Of a DNA stretch of 39,130 nt, positions 1 through 8,137 are shown in pieces. Made by a program: the position numbers and the translations under genes. Within the stretch, counting starts at the first letter, position 1. Every line of letters begins with the position of its first letter. The stretch comes from Microvirgula aerodenitrificans DSM 15089 (lineage in GTDB: Bacteria; Pseudomonadota; Gammaproteobacteria; Burkholderiales; Aquaspirillaceae): the NCBI RefSeq assembly GCF_000620105.1, contig NZ_JHVK01000028.1:1-39130 (forward strand), read 5' to 3'. The notes beneath the pieces are model-generated. The model ran no database searches. It was not told the DNA's origin and saw only the letters and a list, made by a program, of their open reading frames with translations.

Positions 1-238
1 AACAACTGGGTCGAGAACCAGATCCGGCCGTGGGCGGTCGGGCGGTCGAACTGGCTGTTCGCAGGCTCGCTGCGCGGCGGCCAACGAGCGGCCGCAATCA
101 TGCGGCCTGATCCAGTCGGCCCGGCTGAACGGGCATGACCCGTATGCGTATTTGCGGGATGTGCTCACGCGCCTGCCGAGCTGGAAGCAGAGTCGGATAG
201 CGGAACTGCTGCCGCATCGGTGGTCGGCCGAGGAATGA
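1..238 (+). pseudogene. IS66-family transposase TnpC, C-terminal fragment, frameshifted
   Basis: The reading frame open from base 1 gives a typical IS66 TnpC C-terminus (NNWVENQIRPWAVGR, then NWLFAGSLRGGQRAAAIM). It then leaves frame, and the remaining conserved end (LIQSARLNGHDPYAYL, then a segment ending IAELLPHRWSAEE) continues from about base 107 in the +1 frame to a stop at 236-238. One extra base around 103-106 explains the break. Only the tail of the roughly 500-residue family protein is in the window. The copy is broken unless the shift is a sequencing error. The family assignment is from recognised motifs. Confidence 0.85.
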
Positions 239-256
239 TGGCGCGCGTCAACAGGG

Positions 257-273
257 GTTCACCGGGCGCTTAC
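257..273 (-). repeat. Terminal inverted repeat (right end) of IS66-like element A
   Basis: Read on the minus strand this is GTAAGCGCCCGGTGAAC, the usual form of an IS66 terminus. The sequence to its right resumes in the middle of another transposase gene, which places the element boundary at about base 273. Confidence 0.7.
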
Positions 274-448
274 ACTTGAACACCTGATTGGCGTGCACAT
301 CATGCTGTCGCGCCACGGTGGAAACGGAACGACCGGGCTCGAAGGTTTCCCGCACGATGGCCAGCTTCTGCTCGACGCTGAACCGGCGTCGTTGCTCTGG
401 ATGGGTCAGCACATCGACCCGCTTGATTTTGGACATGGGTTTGAACAT
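274..448 (-). pseudogene. IS66-family TnpA (HTH protein), interrupted by element A
   Basis: On the minus strand the frame starts at 448 (or at the second ATG, 436) and encodes an IS66 OrfA N-terminus: RRRFSVEQKLAIVRETFEPG, a helix-turn-helix region, then DVHANQVFK. In intact family members this continues NQVFxWR. Here the codon after K is cut by the terminus of element A, and the open frame runs on into the element to an unrelated stop at 248-250. Only about 58 native codons remain, so it is not functional. Its strand is opposite to tnpC of element A. Confidence 0.8.
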
Positions 449-554
449 GGTTTCAAGACTACCGCTTAGTTTCGGCGGGATACGATGCTCTGCCGTTCGA
501 GGGGCTCATCCAGGCACAGCTCTGGTCTACCTTGAAGTGAGTCCGTAATTCACC
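274..554 (-). mobile_element. Left-end remnant of a second IS66-like element (element B)
   Basis: It consists of the truncated tnpA plus about 100 bases of upstream sequence. The outermost recognisable piece on the minus strand is GGTGAATTACGGACTCAC, starting at 554. It resembles the inner part of an IS66 terminal repeat (compare CGGTGAA in element A), but the leading GTAAGCG bases are missing, so the outer boundary is eroded and approximate. tnpB and tnpC of this element are not in the window. Confidence 0.5.
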
Positions 555-614
555 TCGATGGATAGCTGTAGTTCATATTACTAAACAGAAAGTTGCATTC
601 CCATTTGTGGCGTA

Positions 615-658
615 GATTTTTTCTGAAAGTAGCCGCTACCCATGGGGATTTTTTCTGA
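615..658. repeat. Two 12-bp direct repeats in an otherwise empty stretch
   Basis: GATTTTTTCTGA occurs at 615-626 and again at 647-658, a 32-bp period, and each is followed by a near-match (AAG or GAG). The whole stretch 555-714 is AT-richer than the core genome, and I see no gene in it. The repeats could be protein-binding sites or simple remnants of element B's neighbourhood. Confidence 0.4.
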
Positions 659-714
659 GAGCCACTCCGCAAAAATATTAGTCAGGATTTCTGTCTGAGC
701 TGGTGCAGTACAGC

Positions 715-756
715 ATAAAAGCCATGACCAAGGAAGAACCTGGCCATGGCTTTTAT
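715..756 (-). terminator. Strong hairpin downstream of the AlpA-like gene
   Basis: The arms 715-730 and 741-756 pair over 16 positions with one mismatch around a 10-base loop. The stem ends in an A-rich or T-rich tract on either side (ATAAAAGCC, GGCTTTTAT). It lies 40 bases beyond the stop of the minus-strand AlpA-like gene, which it probably terminates. Its symmetry would let it work in both directions. Confidence 0.65.
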
Positions 757-796
757 ATGTGATTCAGTTCCTGGTGCCTGCGACAGCTTTGATGCG

Positions 797-982
797 TTAG
801 CTCAGATCACGTTCCCTGATTTTCTCTAGGATCCAGTCATGGACCTCGCTTTCCACCCAACCGACACAGCGATTGCCCAAGGGGACAGGTTTTGGGAAGT
901 TTCCTTCGGAAATGTTCTTGTAGATGGTCGAGCGGGCCAGCCCCGTTGAGTCGATGACTTCTTTTAGACGGATGATTCTCAT
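797..982 (-). CDS. AlpA-family phage/island regulatory protein
   Basis: A 61-residue protein starting MRIIRLKEVIDSTGLARST and continuing IYKNISEGNFPKPVPLG, ending with a WVESEVHDWI segment. This is the MerR-like winged helix-turn-helix of the AlpA family, small DNA-binding proteins that activate excisionase or integrase genes of P4-like prophages and islands. I chose the ATG at 982 because GAGG stands 9 bases upstream and the family begins at this point; the frame is open further upstream, to 1051. The gene sits in the same accessory segment as the P4-type integrase, which fits a role in excision control. The target is inferred from the family. Confidence 0.85.
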   Translation of the reverse strand: MRIIRLKEVIDSTGLARSTIYKNISEGNFPKPVPLGNRCVGWVESEVHDWILEKIRERDLS

Positions 983-1200
983 TGTGGAGTACCTCATGTT
1001 TGCACAGAGGATTGGCCAGCAACATATTTTTCCCTTTGCCCCCTGCTCCAAATTGGTGAGGAAAGGAGGTCGCCTAAGAGCCTGCTGTCATGAGTTGTAG
1101 GAGAGGGGCCGGGCATCTTCTCTTGTCTTGGCCCTGCCCTTGGTGGCGTCGCATTGCACTTGTGAGCAGAGTGCATGGCGCTGGCGAAGGTTATATATGC

Positions 1201-1236
1201 AAAAACTGCTGAATTTCCTGCCGGCTAGCAGTTTTT
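1201..1236. repeat. 10-bp perfect inverted repeat in the alpA-side intergenic region
   Basis: AAAAACTGCT (1201-1210) pairs with AGCAGTTTTT (1227-1236) across a 16-base spacer, flanked on both sides by GC/TGC. It lies between the minus-strand AlpA gene and the plus-strand gene at 1394. It could be a terminator, having A and T tracts on both flanks, or an operator for the divergent genes. Apart from this repeat, the direct repeats and the promoter listed below, I see nothing in 983-1393. Confidence 0.5.
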
Positions 1237-1238
1237 CT

Positions 1239-1271
1239 GCACATAGATAGCCCCTAGGGAGCACATAGATA
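1239..1271. repeat. Paired 11-bp direct repeats with 22-bp period (operator-like)
   Basis: GCACATAGATA occurs at 1239-1249 and 1261-1271. The starts are exactly 22 bases apart, about two helical turns, so both copies face the same side of the DNA. Between them lies the palindrome CCCTAGGG (1252-1259). The second copy ends nine bases before a good -35 box. This is the layout of a transcription-factor site pair; the factor is unknown and AlpA is only a neighbour. Confidence 0.5.
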
Positions 1272-1280
1272 ATTCATTTG

Positions 1281-1310
1281 TTGAGACTAGGTTTGCAGGA
1301 GAGCTACTAT
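1281..1310 (+). promoter_or_regulatory. Putative sigma-70 promoter for the gene at 1394
   Basis: TTGAGA at 1281-1286 and TACTAT at 1305-1310 are separated by 18 bases. Transcription would start near 1317, giving a leader of about 77 bases to the ATG at 1394. It is read from consensus matching only. Confidence 0.45.
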
Positions 1311-1393
1311 AGTTTCCTGTTATGAAAGTCATAGGCTCATCGCTAATTGATTTTCGATATTAATTAATTTTCCATAAGTGATAGCATTTAACT

Positions 1394-2242
1394 ATGACTG
1401 CTCGGTGTAATGATTTATTGAGTGAAGTGATGAGCGACACCACTTCCAATTACAGACGTGATATTTGGATGTGGCTTTTTTTAAACGAATATAGGGATGC
1501 GAAATTTCACTGCGTTGGGTGTGGCGGGATTTCAATGAGGCAGATGGTTGCAAGGCATCTGCAAGAAAACCCTGGTCATAAAAAAGATATTCTGGCGAGA
1601 AGAGATTGGTTTATGGTGCCAGAAGGTGAGCTTGCGTGGATAACTGATGAAAAAAGACAATATGAATGGCTTTTTGAGCGATTGCAAAGAATGACTGGTG
1701 AGAATTTGGCACCAAATTTCCCGAACCTGCAGGGGCGGAATTTATTGATTGCAATGCTTGATATTTGGGATTCTCCGCTAAAAGAAAAGATCGTTGATAT
1801 TAAAGGAATTAAAGAGCATTGGATTTACCATAAAAATGGTGACATTAAGTTTAAGTGGTTTGCCGATGCAAGCGAGGGTGAAAGGCGTTGTCGCTTTGCA
1901 TCGGATTGGTTGCAAAAAAATGATCGGTATCTTGCTAGGTCAATGGGGGTGTTTGAAAATTACGCTGAGTTGCTCATATGTTTTGATAAGAAAAATTTGA
2001 ATTCGGCGGAATTGAAATTGCTGCTTATGAATATCCGTAGAAGCTGGAACCGGCAAAGTAGCAGAGAGCGGCAAGTTGGGAAAAAACAATACAATTTTGT
2101 CCTTTCCAACAAGGTCGTCGAGTGCCTCGATAAGTTAGCGGAGGACCATGCCTTGAGGCGTGCTCAGGTTCTTGAACTTCTGATCAAGAAAGAATTTGAA
2201 AACGGTGCGTATCTGGCAGGCTGGGAAAAGCGATTCGAGTGA
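1394..2242 (+). CDS. Unrecognised island protein with C2H2-like cysteine/histidine cluster and RHH-like C-terminus
   Basis: The protein has 282 residues and I do not recognise the family. Near residue 40 there is C-x2-C-x11-H-x6-H (HCVGCGG, then ARHLQENPGH), which would suit a zinc site. The last 50 residues read as a strand, helix, helix unit (QYNFVLSNKVVECLDKLAED, then RRAQVLELLIKKEFENG), resembling a ribbon-helix-helix DNA-binding fold. The middle is rich in W, K and D. The gene is visibly more AT-rich than the flanking core genes, and its AAA/GAT/TTT-heavy codon use suggests horizontal transfer. An alternative start at 1430 (MSDTTSNYRR) cannot be excluded, and neither start has a convincing ribosome site. 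The gene stands alone between the AlpA-like gene and the convergent integrase. Confidence 0.8.
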   Translation: MTARCNDLLSEVMSDTTSNYRRDIWMWLFLNEYRDAKFHCVGCGGISMRQMVARHLQENPGHKKDILARRDWFMVPEGELAWITDEKRQYEWLFERLQRMTGENLAPNFPNLQGRNLLIAMLDIWDSPLKEKIVDIKGIKEHWIYHKNGDIKFKWFADASEGERRCRFASDWLQKNDRYLARSMGVFENYAELLICFDKKNLNSAELKLLLMNIRRSWNRQSSRERQVGKKQYNFVLSNKVVECLDKLAEDHALRRAQVLELLIKKEFENGAYLAGWEKRFE

Positions 2243-2303
2243 GCCTAACTGACTTTATGGACGTGGCAAGATACCCCGTCTCTCGCTGCCCGCGGCTGAT
2301 ACG

Positions 2304-3506
2304 CTAACAGTGCTGCCCTGCCAGAAAATCGCCCCACCAGTCCATCATCCGCCGCCGCTCATCCATATACTCGGCGCGGTTGTAGGCCGCGCGGACCTTG
2401 TTGCCCTCGGCATGCGACAACTGACGCTCAATCGCGTCCGGGTTGAACCCAGTTTCATTCAGGATGGTGGATGCCGTTGAACGAAAGCCGTGGACATCTG
2501 CCTTGCCCTTGAATCCCATACGGTGCAGTGCGCGGCGCAGCGTTTCTGGAGACATGGGGCGCATTGGATCATTGCGGTTTGGAAAAATGTGGCGACGACC
2601 ACTGCTGATGGCATGCAGCTCGCGCAGAACCTCCATCGCTCGGGGAGACAGGGGAACCAGGTGCGGAGGAGCTGTTTTTTTGGACTTCTCCGGCAGCTTG
2701 CGATGCTCCGGGGGGATCGTCCACATGGCGGCCTCAAAATCGATTTCTTCCCAGCATGCCGCAGCCATTTCACCTACCCGGGTGAAGGTGAGCAGCATCA
2801 ACTCCATCATCAGCTTTGTCTGCAGGGTACCGTCGTACTGACTGAGCGCATTCAGGAAGGTCGGGATCTCATCCCGCATCAGTGCCTTGCGCGGTGTGGC
2901 CTGCTGGCTTTTGAGTGCATCGGACAGCGGGGCGGCGGGATCGCTGGTGCAGCGACCGGTCAGGATGGCCAGGCGGAACACTGCTGAGCAGCGTTGCCTC
3001 AGACGTTTGGCGGTATCTATCTTGTCTGCCTGTTCCACCTTGCGCAGGACATCCAGCAGTTCTAGCGGCTTGATGTCTGCAATGGGGAGATGGCCAATGA
3101 AGGGGAAGATGTGATGCTCCATTGCGCTTATCACCCTCTGTGCATGCACGGTGCTCCACTCATGGCTTTCTTTGGCGTGCCACTCACGGGCAAGGGCTTC
3201 GAACGTATTGGAGGCAGCAATCTTTGCTGCCAGCTTGTCAGCTCGTCGCACGATGCTGGGGTCGATGCCTTCCGAGAGCGCCTTCCTGGCCTCATCCCGC
3301 TTTTCCCTGGCCTGGCGGAGTGAGGTATCTGGGTAGACCCCCAGTGCGAGGGTCTTCTGTTTGCCGCCAAAACGGTAGGTCATGCGCCAGTACTTCGCGC
3401 CGTTCCCCATCACCCACAGGTACAAGCTGTTCCCGTCCGGGAAGGTGATGACTTTGCCGTCGTCGCGCGGCTTTGCGTTCTTCACGCCTACATCGGTCAG
3501 GGGCAT
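2304..3506 (-). CDS. P4-type tyrosine recombinase/integrase
   Basis: 400 residues, the normal length for the family. The N-terminal DUF4102-type arm-binding domain (MPLTDVGVKNAKPRDDGK onward, with GVYPDTSLRQAR) is followed by a core-binding SAM-like domain and the catalytic domain. The catalytic signatures are visible: Arg near residue 242 (LTFTRVGEM), HGFR near 339-342, LSH near 365 and the nucleophile Tyr near 375 (AYNRAEY). It integrates and excises genomic islands at tRNA genes. The start codon lies about 175 bases from the 3' end of tRNA-Arg(CCT), and repeated short sites lie in between. It reads away from the tRNA, the standard P4-island arrangement, so the island extends leftward. No second attachment site is visible in the window. 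Confidence 0.95.
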   Translation of the reverse strand: MPLTDVGVKNAKPRDDGKVITFPDGNSLYLWVMGNGAKYWRMTYRFGGKQKTLALGVYPDTSLRQAREKRDEARKALSEGIDPSIVRRADKLAAKIAASNTFEALAREWHAKESHEWSTVHAQRVISAMEHHIFPFIGHLPIADIKPLELLDVLRKVEQADKIDTAKRLRQRCSAVFRLAILTGRCTSDPAAPLSDALKSQQATPRKALMRDEIPTFLNALSQYDGTLQTKLMMELMLLTFTRVGEMAAACWEEIDFEAAMWTIPPEHRKLPEKSKKTAPPHLVPLSPRAMEVLRELHAISSGRRHIFPNRNDPMRPMSPETLRRALHRMGFKGKADVHGFRSTASTILNETGFNPDAIERQLSHAEGNKVRAAYNRAEYMDERRRMMDWWGDFLAGQHC

Positions 3507-3517
3507 GGTTGCGGTCT

Positions 3518-3566
3518 GCTGTTATCGATTTTTGGTGTTTTACCAGATAACAGCGGAAATAACAGC
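3518..3566. promoter_or_regulatory. Three TAACAGC-type sites upstream of the integrase
   Basis: GCTGTTATC (3518-3526) and GATAACAGC (3546-3554) form a 9-bp inverted pair. ATAACAGC recurs at 3559-3566. They start 11 bases upstream of the integrase ATG. In P4-like systems such sites serve as integrase arm sites or as operators for integrase autoregulation; which one applies here is inference. Confidence 0.45.
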
Positions 3567-3586
3567 AATCCGACCCGGCTGCTACG

Positions 3587-3674
3587 GGATGTTGTGGGAC
3601 TGCTCAGGACAACAAAAAACCCGCAAAGCCTTGCGCCATGCGGGTTTGGTGGATGTTGCCGGACTGCTGTGGAC
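3587..3674. repeat. Imperfect 24-bp direct repeats flanking the tRNA terminator
   Basis: 3587-3610 and 3651-3674 align over 24 bases with four mismatches; both contain GGATGTTG and GGACTGCT, then GGAC. They bracket the hairpin at 3617-3647 and lie between the integrase start and the tRNA 3' end. They could be integrase arm-binding sites or traces of a small duplication at the attachment region. Confidence 0.5.
3617..3647 (-). terminator. Rho-independent terminator downstream of tRNA-Arg(CCT)
   Basis: On the minus strand AAACCCGCA pairs with TGCGGGTTT, and the stem runs into a T tract (rc of 3614-3619). It lies 34 bases beyond the CCA end of the tRNA and probably ends the ispB/tRNA transcript before the integrase. 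Confidence 0.75.
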
Positions 3675-3681
3675 TTCAGTG

Positions 3682-3756
3682 TGGCGCCCCCGACAGGAAT
3701 CGAACCTGTAACTGCCCCTTAGGAGGGGGCCGTTATATCCATTTAACTACGGAGAC
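3682..3756 (-). tRNA. tRNA-Arg (anticodon CCT)
   Basis: The minus-strand sequence folds as a complete 75-nt tRNA with encoded CCA. The acceptor GTCTCCG pairs with CGGGGGC, counting G-T pairs. The T arm is ACAGG-TTCGATT-CCTGT, and the anticodon loop CTCCTAA carries CCT (complement at 3721-3723), reading AGG codons. It begins 12 bases after the ispB stop, so it may be co-transcribed with ispB. Its 3' end faces the integrase gene and is the likely attachment site of the island. Confidence 0.95.
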
Positions 3757-3768
3757 TCACGGGAAAAC

Positions 3769-4737
3769 TCAGCTGGTGCGGTCGACGGCCTGATGCACCA
3801 GATCGCACAGTGCCTGACGGGCGTCGGTGTCGGGCAGGATCGAAATGGCATCCTGCGCGCGGTGCACGGCGGCCCAGGCCTGTTCGCGGGCATAGTCGAG
3901 CGCGCCGCTGGATTGTACCGCAGCCAGCACCGCATCGAAATGGTCGCGGTTCGCCTGCTCCAGTGCCTGGCGCACGACGGCAGCCTGTTCCGGCGTGCCC
4001 TGGCGCATGACGTAGATCAGCGGCAGCGTCGGCTTGCCCTCGGCCAGGTCGTCGCCGAGGCTCTTGCCGATGGTGTCGGCGTCGCCCGAGTAGTCGAGCA
4101 CGTCGTCGATGATCTGGAACGCGGTGCCGAGCTCGATGCCGTAGCGGGCCAGGGCTTCTTCCTGCTCCGGCGTGCCACGGGCGAGGATGGCGCCCAGCCG
4201 GCCGGCGGCCTCGAACAGCTTGGCGGTCTTGTACTGGATCACGCGCAGGTAGCCGGCTTCGTCGATACTGGTGTTGCCGATGTTCAGCAGCTGCAGCACT
4301 TCGCCCTCGGCGAGGACGTTGGTGGCGCCGGCCATGACTTCGAGCACGCGCATGCTGTCGGTGGCGACCATCATCTGGAACGCGCGGGTGTAGATGAAGT
4401 CGCCGACCAGCACGCTGGCGGCGTTGCCGAACATTGCGTTGGCGGTTTCGCGGCCACGGCGCAGGCTCGATTCGTCGACGACATCATCGTGCAGCAGCGT
4501 GGCGGTGTGGATGAATTCGATCATCGCCGCCTGCTCGTGCACACTGTCGCCGGACAGACCGAGCGCACGCGCGGCCAGCAGCACGACGGCGGGGCGCATG
4601 CGCTTGCCGCCGGCGTTGATGATGTAGTCGGCAACCTGCCGGATAAGCACTACATCAGAATGCAGGCGACGACGGATGACCTGGTCGACGGCTTGCATGT
4701 CGTCGGCAATCAGTTTTCGATACAACGGGTTAGGCAC
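3769..4737 (-). CDS. ispB: Octaprenyl diphosphate synthase
   Basis: 322 residues, the family's usual length. It condenses IPP units onto an allylic diphosphate to make the C40 side chain of ubiquinone or menaquinone. Both aspartate-rich motifs of trans-polyprenyl synthases are present: LLHDDVVDES near residue 83 and IIDDVLDYSGD near 209. The KR-M-RP segment (GGKRMRPAVVLLAARAL) and the GKSLGDDLAEGK segment are also there. The gene is divergent from rplU-rpmA, a classic bacterial arrangement. The short side-chain-limiting region cannot be read precisely, so octaprenyl rather than another length rests on the genomic context. Confidence 0.95.
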   Translation of the reverse strand: MPNPLYRKLIADDMQAVDQVIRRRLHSDVVLIRQVADYIINAGGKRMRPAVVLLAARALGLSGDSVHEQAAMIEFIHTATLLHDDVVDESSLRRGRETANAMFGNAASVLVGDFIYTRAFQMMVATDSMRVLEVMAGATNVLAEGEVLQLLNIGNTSIDEAGYLRVIQYKTAKLFEAAGRLGAILARGTPEQEEALARYGIELGTAFQIIDDVLDYSGDADTIGKSLGDDLAEGKPTLPLIYVMRQGTPEQAAVVRQALEQANRDHFDAVLAAVQSSGALDYAREQAWAAVHRAQDAISILPDTDARQALCDLVHQAVDRTS

Positions 4738-4774
4738 GGCAGACTCGACTCGGAAACGCGCGGAGAACGTTCGG

Positions 4775-4780
4775 ATTGTA
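4775..4780 (-). promoter_or_regulatory. Putative extended -10 for ispB
   Basis: On the minus strand TGTTACAAT carries a TGn-extended -10 element (TACAAT), 38 bases from the ispB ATG. There is no good -35 at the proper distance, as is common for extended -10 promoters. Confidence 0.4.
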
Positions 4781-4860
4781 ACAAAAAGCGCGGGACGCGT
4801 GATGCTGTCTGCGTAACGGGCTGGCTGGCGCGGCGAAGGGGGCAGAACGGGTCGGGAAAG

Positions 4861-4889
4861 TTGACGCCAATCAGCGACTTGCGTATCCT
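4861..4889 (+). promoter_or_regulatory. Sigma-70 promoter of rplU-rpmA
   Basis: TTGACG (4861-4866) and TATCCT (4884-4889) are exactly 17 bases apart. The predicted start near 4896 gives a leader of about 40 bases before rplU, with GGAG at 4926-4929. Confidence 0.65.
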
Positions 4890-4939
4890 CTTGCCTCTTC
4901 CGCGAATGGTTCGTGGAAGTTTATTGGAGTTCAATGTCT

Positions 4940-5251
4940 ATGTTCGCGGTCGTAAAAACCGGTGGCAAGCAATACAAAGTTGCCATTGGCGAAAAACTCA
5001 AAGTAGAACAGATACCGGCAGACATCGACAGCCAGATTGTACTGGACCAGGTACTGATGGTTGCTGATGGTGAGCAGGTTGAAGTCGGTGTCCCGCTGGT
5101 GGCTGGTGCCACTGTCAAGGCCACTGTGATTTCCCATGGTCGTGGCGACAAGATCCGCATCTTCAAGATGCGTCGTCGGAAACACTACCAAAAGCATCAA
5201 GGCCACCGCCAGAACTATACCGAAATTCGCATCGACGAAATTTCGAAGTAA
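4940..5251 (+). CDS. rplU: 50S ribosomal protein L21
   Basis: 103 residues, the same length as the enterobacterial protein, beginning [14 protein letters not shown]. Near the C-terminus it carries [16 protein letters not shown], a basic rRNA-binding stretch typical of L21, followed by YTEIRIDEI. Two in-frame ATGs (4934 and 4940) follow GGAG. I chose 4940 because L21 proteins begin M(Y/F)AVV, but translation from 4934 would only add Met-Ser. It is the first gene of the rplU-rpmA operon, with rpmA 15 bases downstream. Confidence 0.96.
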   Translation: MFAVVKTGGKQYKVAIGEKLKVEQIPADIDSQIVLDQVLMVADGEQVEVGVPLVAGATVKATVISHGRGDKIRIFKMRRRKHYQKHQGHRQNYTEIRIDEISK

Positions 5252-5266
5252 TCCAGGAGCAGAATC

Positions 5267-5551
5267 ATGGCACACAAAAAAGCTGGCGGTAGTTCACGTA
5301 ACGGCCGCGACTCACAGGCAAAACGCCTCGGCACCAAGGTGTTCGGCGGCGAGCTGATTCCGGCTGGTTCGATCATCATCCGTCAACGTGGCACCCGTTT
5401 CCACGCTGGCGAAAACGTCGGTTGCGGCAAGGATCACACCCTGTTCGCCAAAGTCGACGGCTATGTGAAGTTCGTGACCAAGGGCGCGCTCAAGCGCAAG
5501 ACCGTCGTCGTCCTGCCGTATACCGGCGTGGAAGAAGCGGTAGCAGCCTGA
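5267..5551 (+). CDS. rpmA: 50S ribosomal protein L27
   Basis: 94 residues starting [20 protein letters not shown], the conserved flexible N-terminus that reaches the peptidyl-transferase centre. [19 protein letters not shown] follows, then the rest of the L27 domain. An AGGAG ribosome site lies 8 bases upstream. It is second in the rplU-rpmA operon. No N-terminal extension needing a Prp-type protease is present. Confidence 0.97.
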   Translation: MAHKKAGGSSRNGRDSQAKRLGTKVFGGELIPAGSIIIRQRGTRFHAGENVGCGKDHTLFAKVDGYVKFVTKGALKRKTVVVLPYTGVEEAVAA

Positions 5552-5572
5552 GCCACAGGCAGCGCATGCCTG

Positions 5573-5636
5573 ACTGCTGACAAGGTCGGGTCGCACCGGG
5601 CGCCCAGCGCCCCCCGTGGCAGGATTTGTCAGCAGT
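5573..5636 (+). repeat. 64-base nested hairpin downstream of rpmA
   Basis: ACTGCTGACAA (5573-5583) and TTGTCAGCAGT (5626-5636) are a perfect 11-bp inverted repeat. Inside is a second stem, GGGCGC-CCA-GCGCCC. The right arm carries CAGGATTTGTCAGC, a 14-mer that recurs at the ptsH-ptsI gap in a similar inverted-repeat setting. It could be an mRNA 3' stabiliser, a dispersed REP-like element, or both. Confidence 0.6.
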
Positions 5637-5637
5637 G

Positions 5638-6858
<1,221 letters not shown>

Positions 6859-6866
6859 TTCCGCGC

Positions 6867-8132
6867 ATGCGCGACGATACGCTCGCCGATTTTCTGGCGC
6901 CGGGACTGTTTCCGGCCGACCTGCCGGCGCTGAGCGATCTGCTCGGCGCCCGGCAGGTGATCGATGCCCTGATCACGCTGTTTCGTGGCGGGGAGGACGA
7001 AGTGCTGGTCCGGCTGCTGGTGCTGCGCGAAATCGGCGCCCGCGCCGGCGCACCGCGCTGGACGCCGCAGGATCTGCAGCAGCGCTTTGCCTATCTGAAC
7101 CCGACCAAGCTCGACACCGTGCTCAAGCGGCTGCGCGAGAACGGCCTGCTGCTGTGGCACGCCGACAGCGGCGACTACCAACTGGCCGAACATGCGCGCC
7201 GGGTACTGGCGGCGCTGGCCACGCTGGTGCAGCTGGACGGCGACGATGCCGAACTCGGCTATCTGGCCGGACAGGTGGCTGCCGGTCAGGCGATGGGCGA
7301 AGTCAGCGGCGAAGCGCTGACCCATCTGCTGGCCCGGCTGAACGAACTGCATGCCGAGTTCGAGGAAGCCCTTGAATCGCAATCCGAATTCCGTATCCGT
7401 GCGGCCCAGGGCCGGCTGGAAGCGGTATGGCGCTGGGTGGCGCGCGGGACGGAAGTCGTGCGAGCCATCATCCGTGACGATACCCAGGACCTGAGCACAC
7501 TGGCCGCCGCGCAGCAGGTGGCCTATGCCCAGGCACGCATGCTGCATCTGGCCGGCACTTTCCAGCGCCGGCTGGCGCAACTGGCGGTGCAGCGGGTCCA
7601 TCTTGGCCAGAGCGGCCTGACCTCGACCGATATTGCCGGCTGGCTGCGCACGCAGAGTGCGCCGGCACTGGCCGGCCTGCTGGATGGCGTGCTGTCCCCG
7701 CCGCCGCTGGCGGCTTTCCTGTCCACGCCGGAACTGGCCGATGTGGCCGAATACGAACTGATTGCCCGCGAGCGGGTAGTGGCGGCGACCACCGGACTGC
7801 CGCCGTCGCGCGCGACCGACGATGCCGAGCCGCAGGCGGCCGAGCGGCAACAGGAGGCCGACGCCTTTCTCGAAGCGCTTGACGCGCTGCCGCCGGGCCG
7901 GATGGCGCCGATCGCCGGGATCGTGCTGGCCGACAGCTATGCCGAGACTGCCTATCGCATGTCGCTGCTGGCGCTGCTGGGTGACCCCGAGCCGGGCGAT
8001 GATGCCGGCGCGCTGTCGCGGCTGGCGACCGCGCCGTGGGCACTGGCCGGTGGCGAGGGCCTGACCCATCCCGATCACCCCGAAATCGCGTCGCTGTCCG
8101 ACGCGCAACTGATTCCTTTTACTGATCGCTGA
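6867..8132 (+). CDS. MukF/MksF/JetA-like kleisin subunit of an SMC complex (inferred)
   Basis: 421 residues from ATG 6867, nine bases after the obgE stop; the frame is open upstream but overlaps obgE. The first 100 residues look like a winged-helix dimerisation domain (RQVIDALITLFRGGEDEVLV, then RFAYLNPTKLDTVLKRLRENGLL). A long alpha-helical middle follows (LNELHAEFEEALES and AAAQQVAYAQARMLHLAGTFQ), and then an acidic C-terminal part. I see no catalytic motif. The assignment rests on this shape plus position directly before an E-like and an SMC-like gene, the order F-E-B of MukBEF, MksBEF and JetABC operons. Sequence similarity alone would not let me name it. Confidence 0.65.
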   Translation: MRDDTLADFLAPGLFPADLPALSDLLGARQVIDALITLFRGGEDEVLVRLLVLREIGARAGAPRWTPQDLQQRFAYLNPTKLDTVLKRLRENGLLLWHADSGDYQLAEHARRVLAALATLVQLDGDDAELGYLAGQVAAGQAMGEVSGEALTHLLARLNELHAEFEEALESQSEFRIRAAQGRLEAVWRWVARGTEVVRAIIRDDTQDLSTLAAAQQVAYAQARMLHLAGTFQRRLAQLAVQRVHLGQSGLTSTDIAGWLRTQSAPALAGLLDGVLSPPPLAAFLSTPELADVAEYELIARERVVAATTGLPPSRATDDAEPQAAERQQEADAFLEALDALPPGRMAPIAGIVLADSYAETAYRMSLLALLGDPEPGDDAGALSRLATAPWALAGGEGLTHPDHPEIASLSDAQLIPFTDR

Positions 8133-8137
8133 GCCGC

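Larger units (their letters stand above)
1..273 (+). mobile_element. Right end of an IS66-like element (element A)
   Basis: The tnpC tail is followed by about 35 noncoding bases. The element ends at a terminus that reads GTAAGCGCCCGGTGAAC on the minus strand (257-273), which matches the GTAA-start inverted repeats of IS66 elements. The element enters the window from the left, so its other end and the expected 8-bp target duplication cannot be checked. Immediately to its right the tnpA frame of a second IS66 element begins mid-gene, so element A is inserted inside element B. Confidence 0.75.

Noticed and set aside
1394-2242. The 1394 gene as a toxin-antitoxin or restriction component
   Set aside because: No partner gene, nuclease motif or methylase motif is visible, so no function is assigned.
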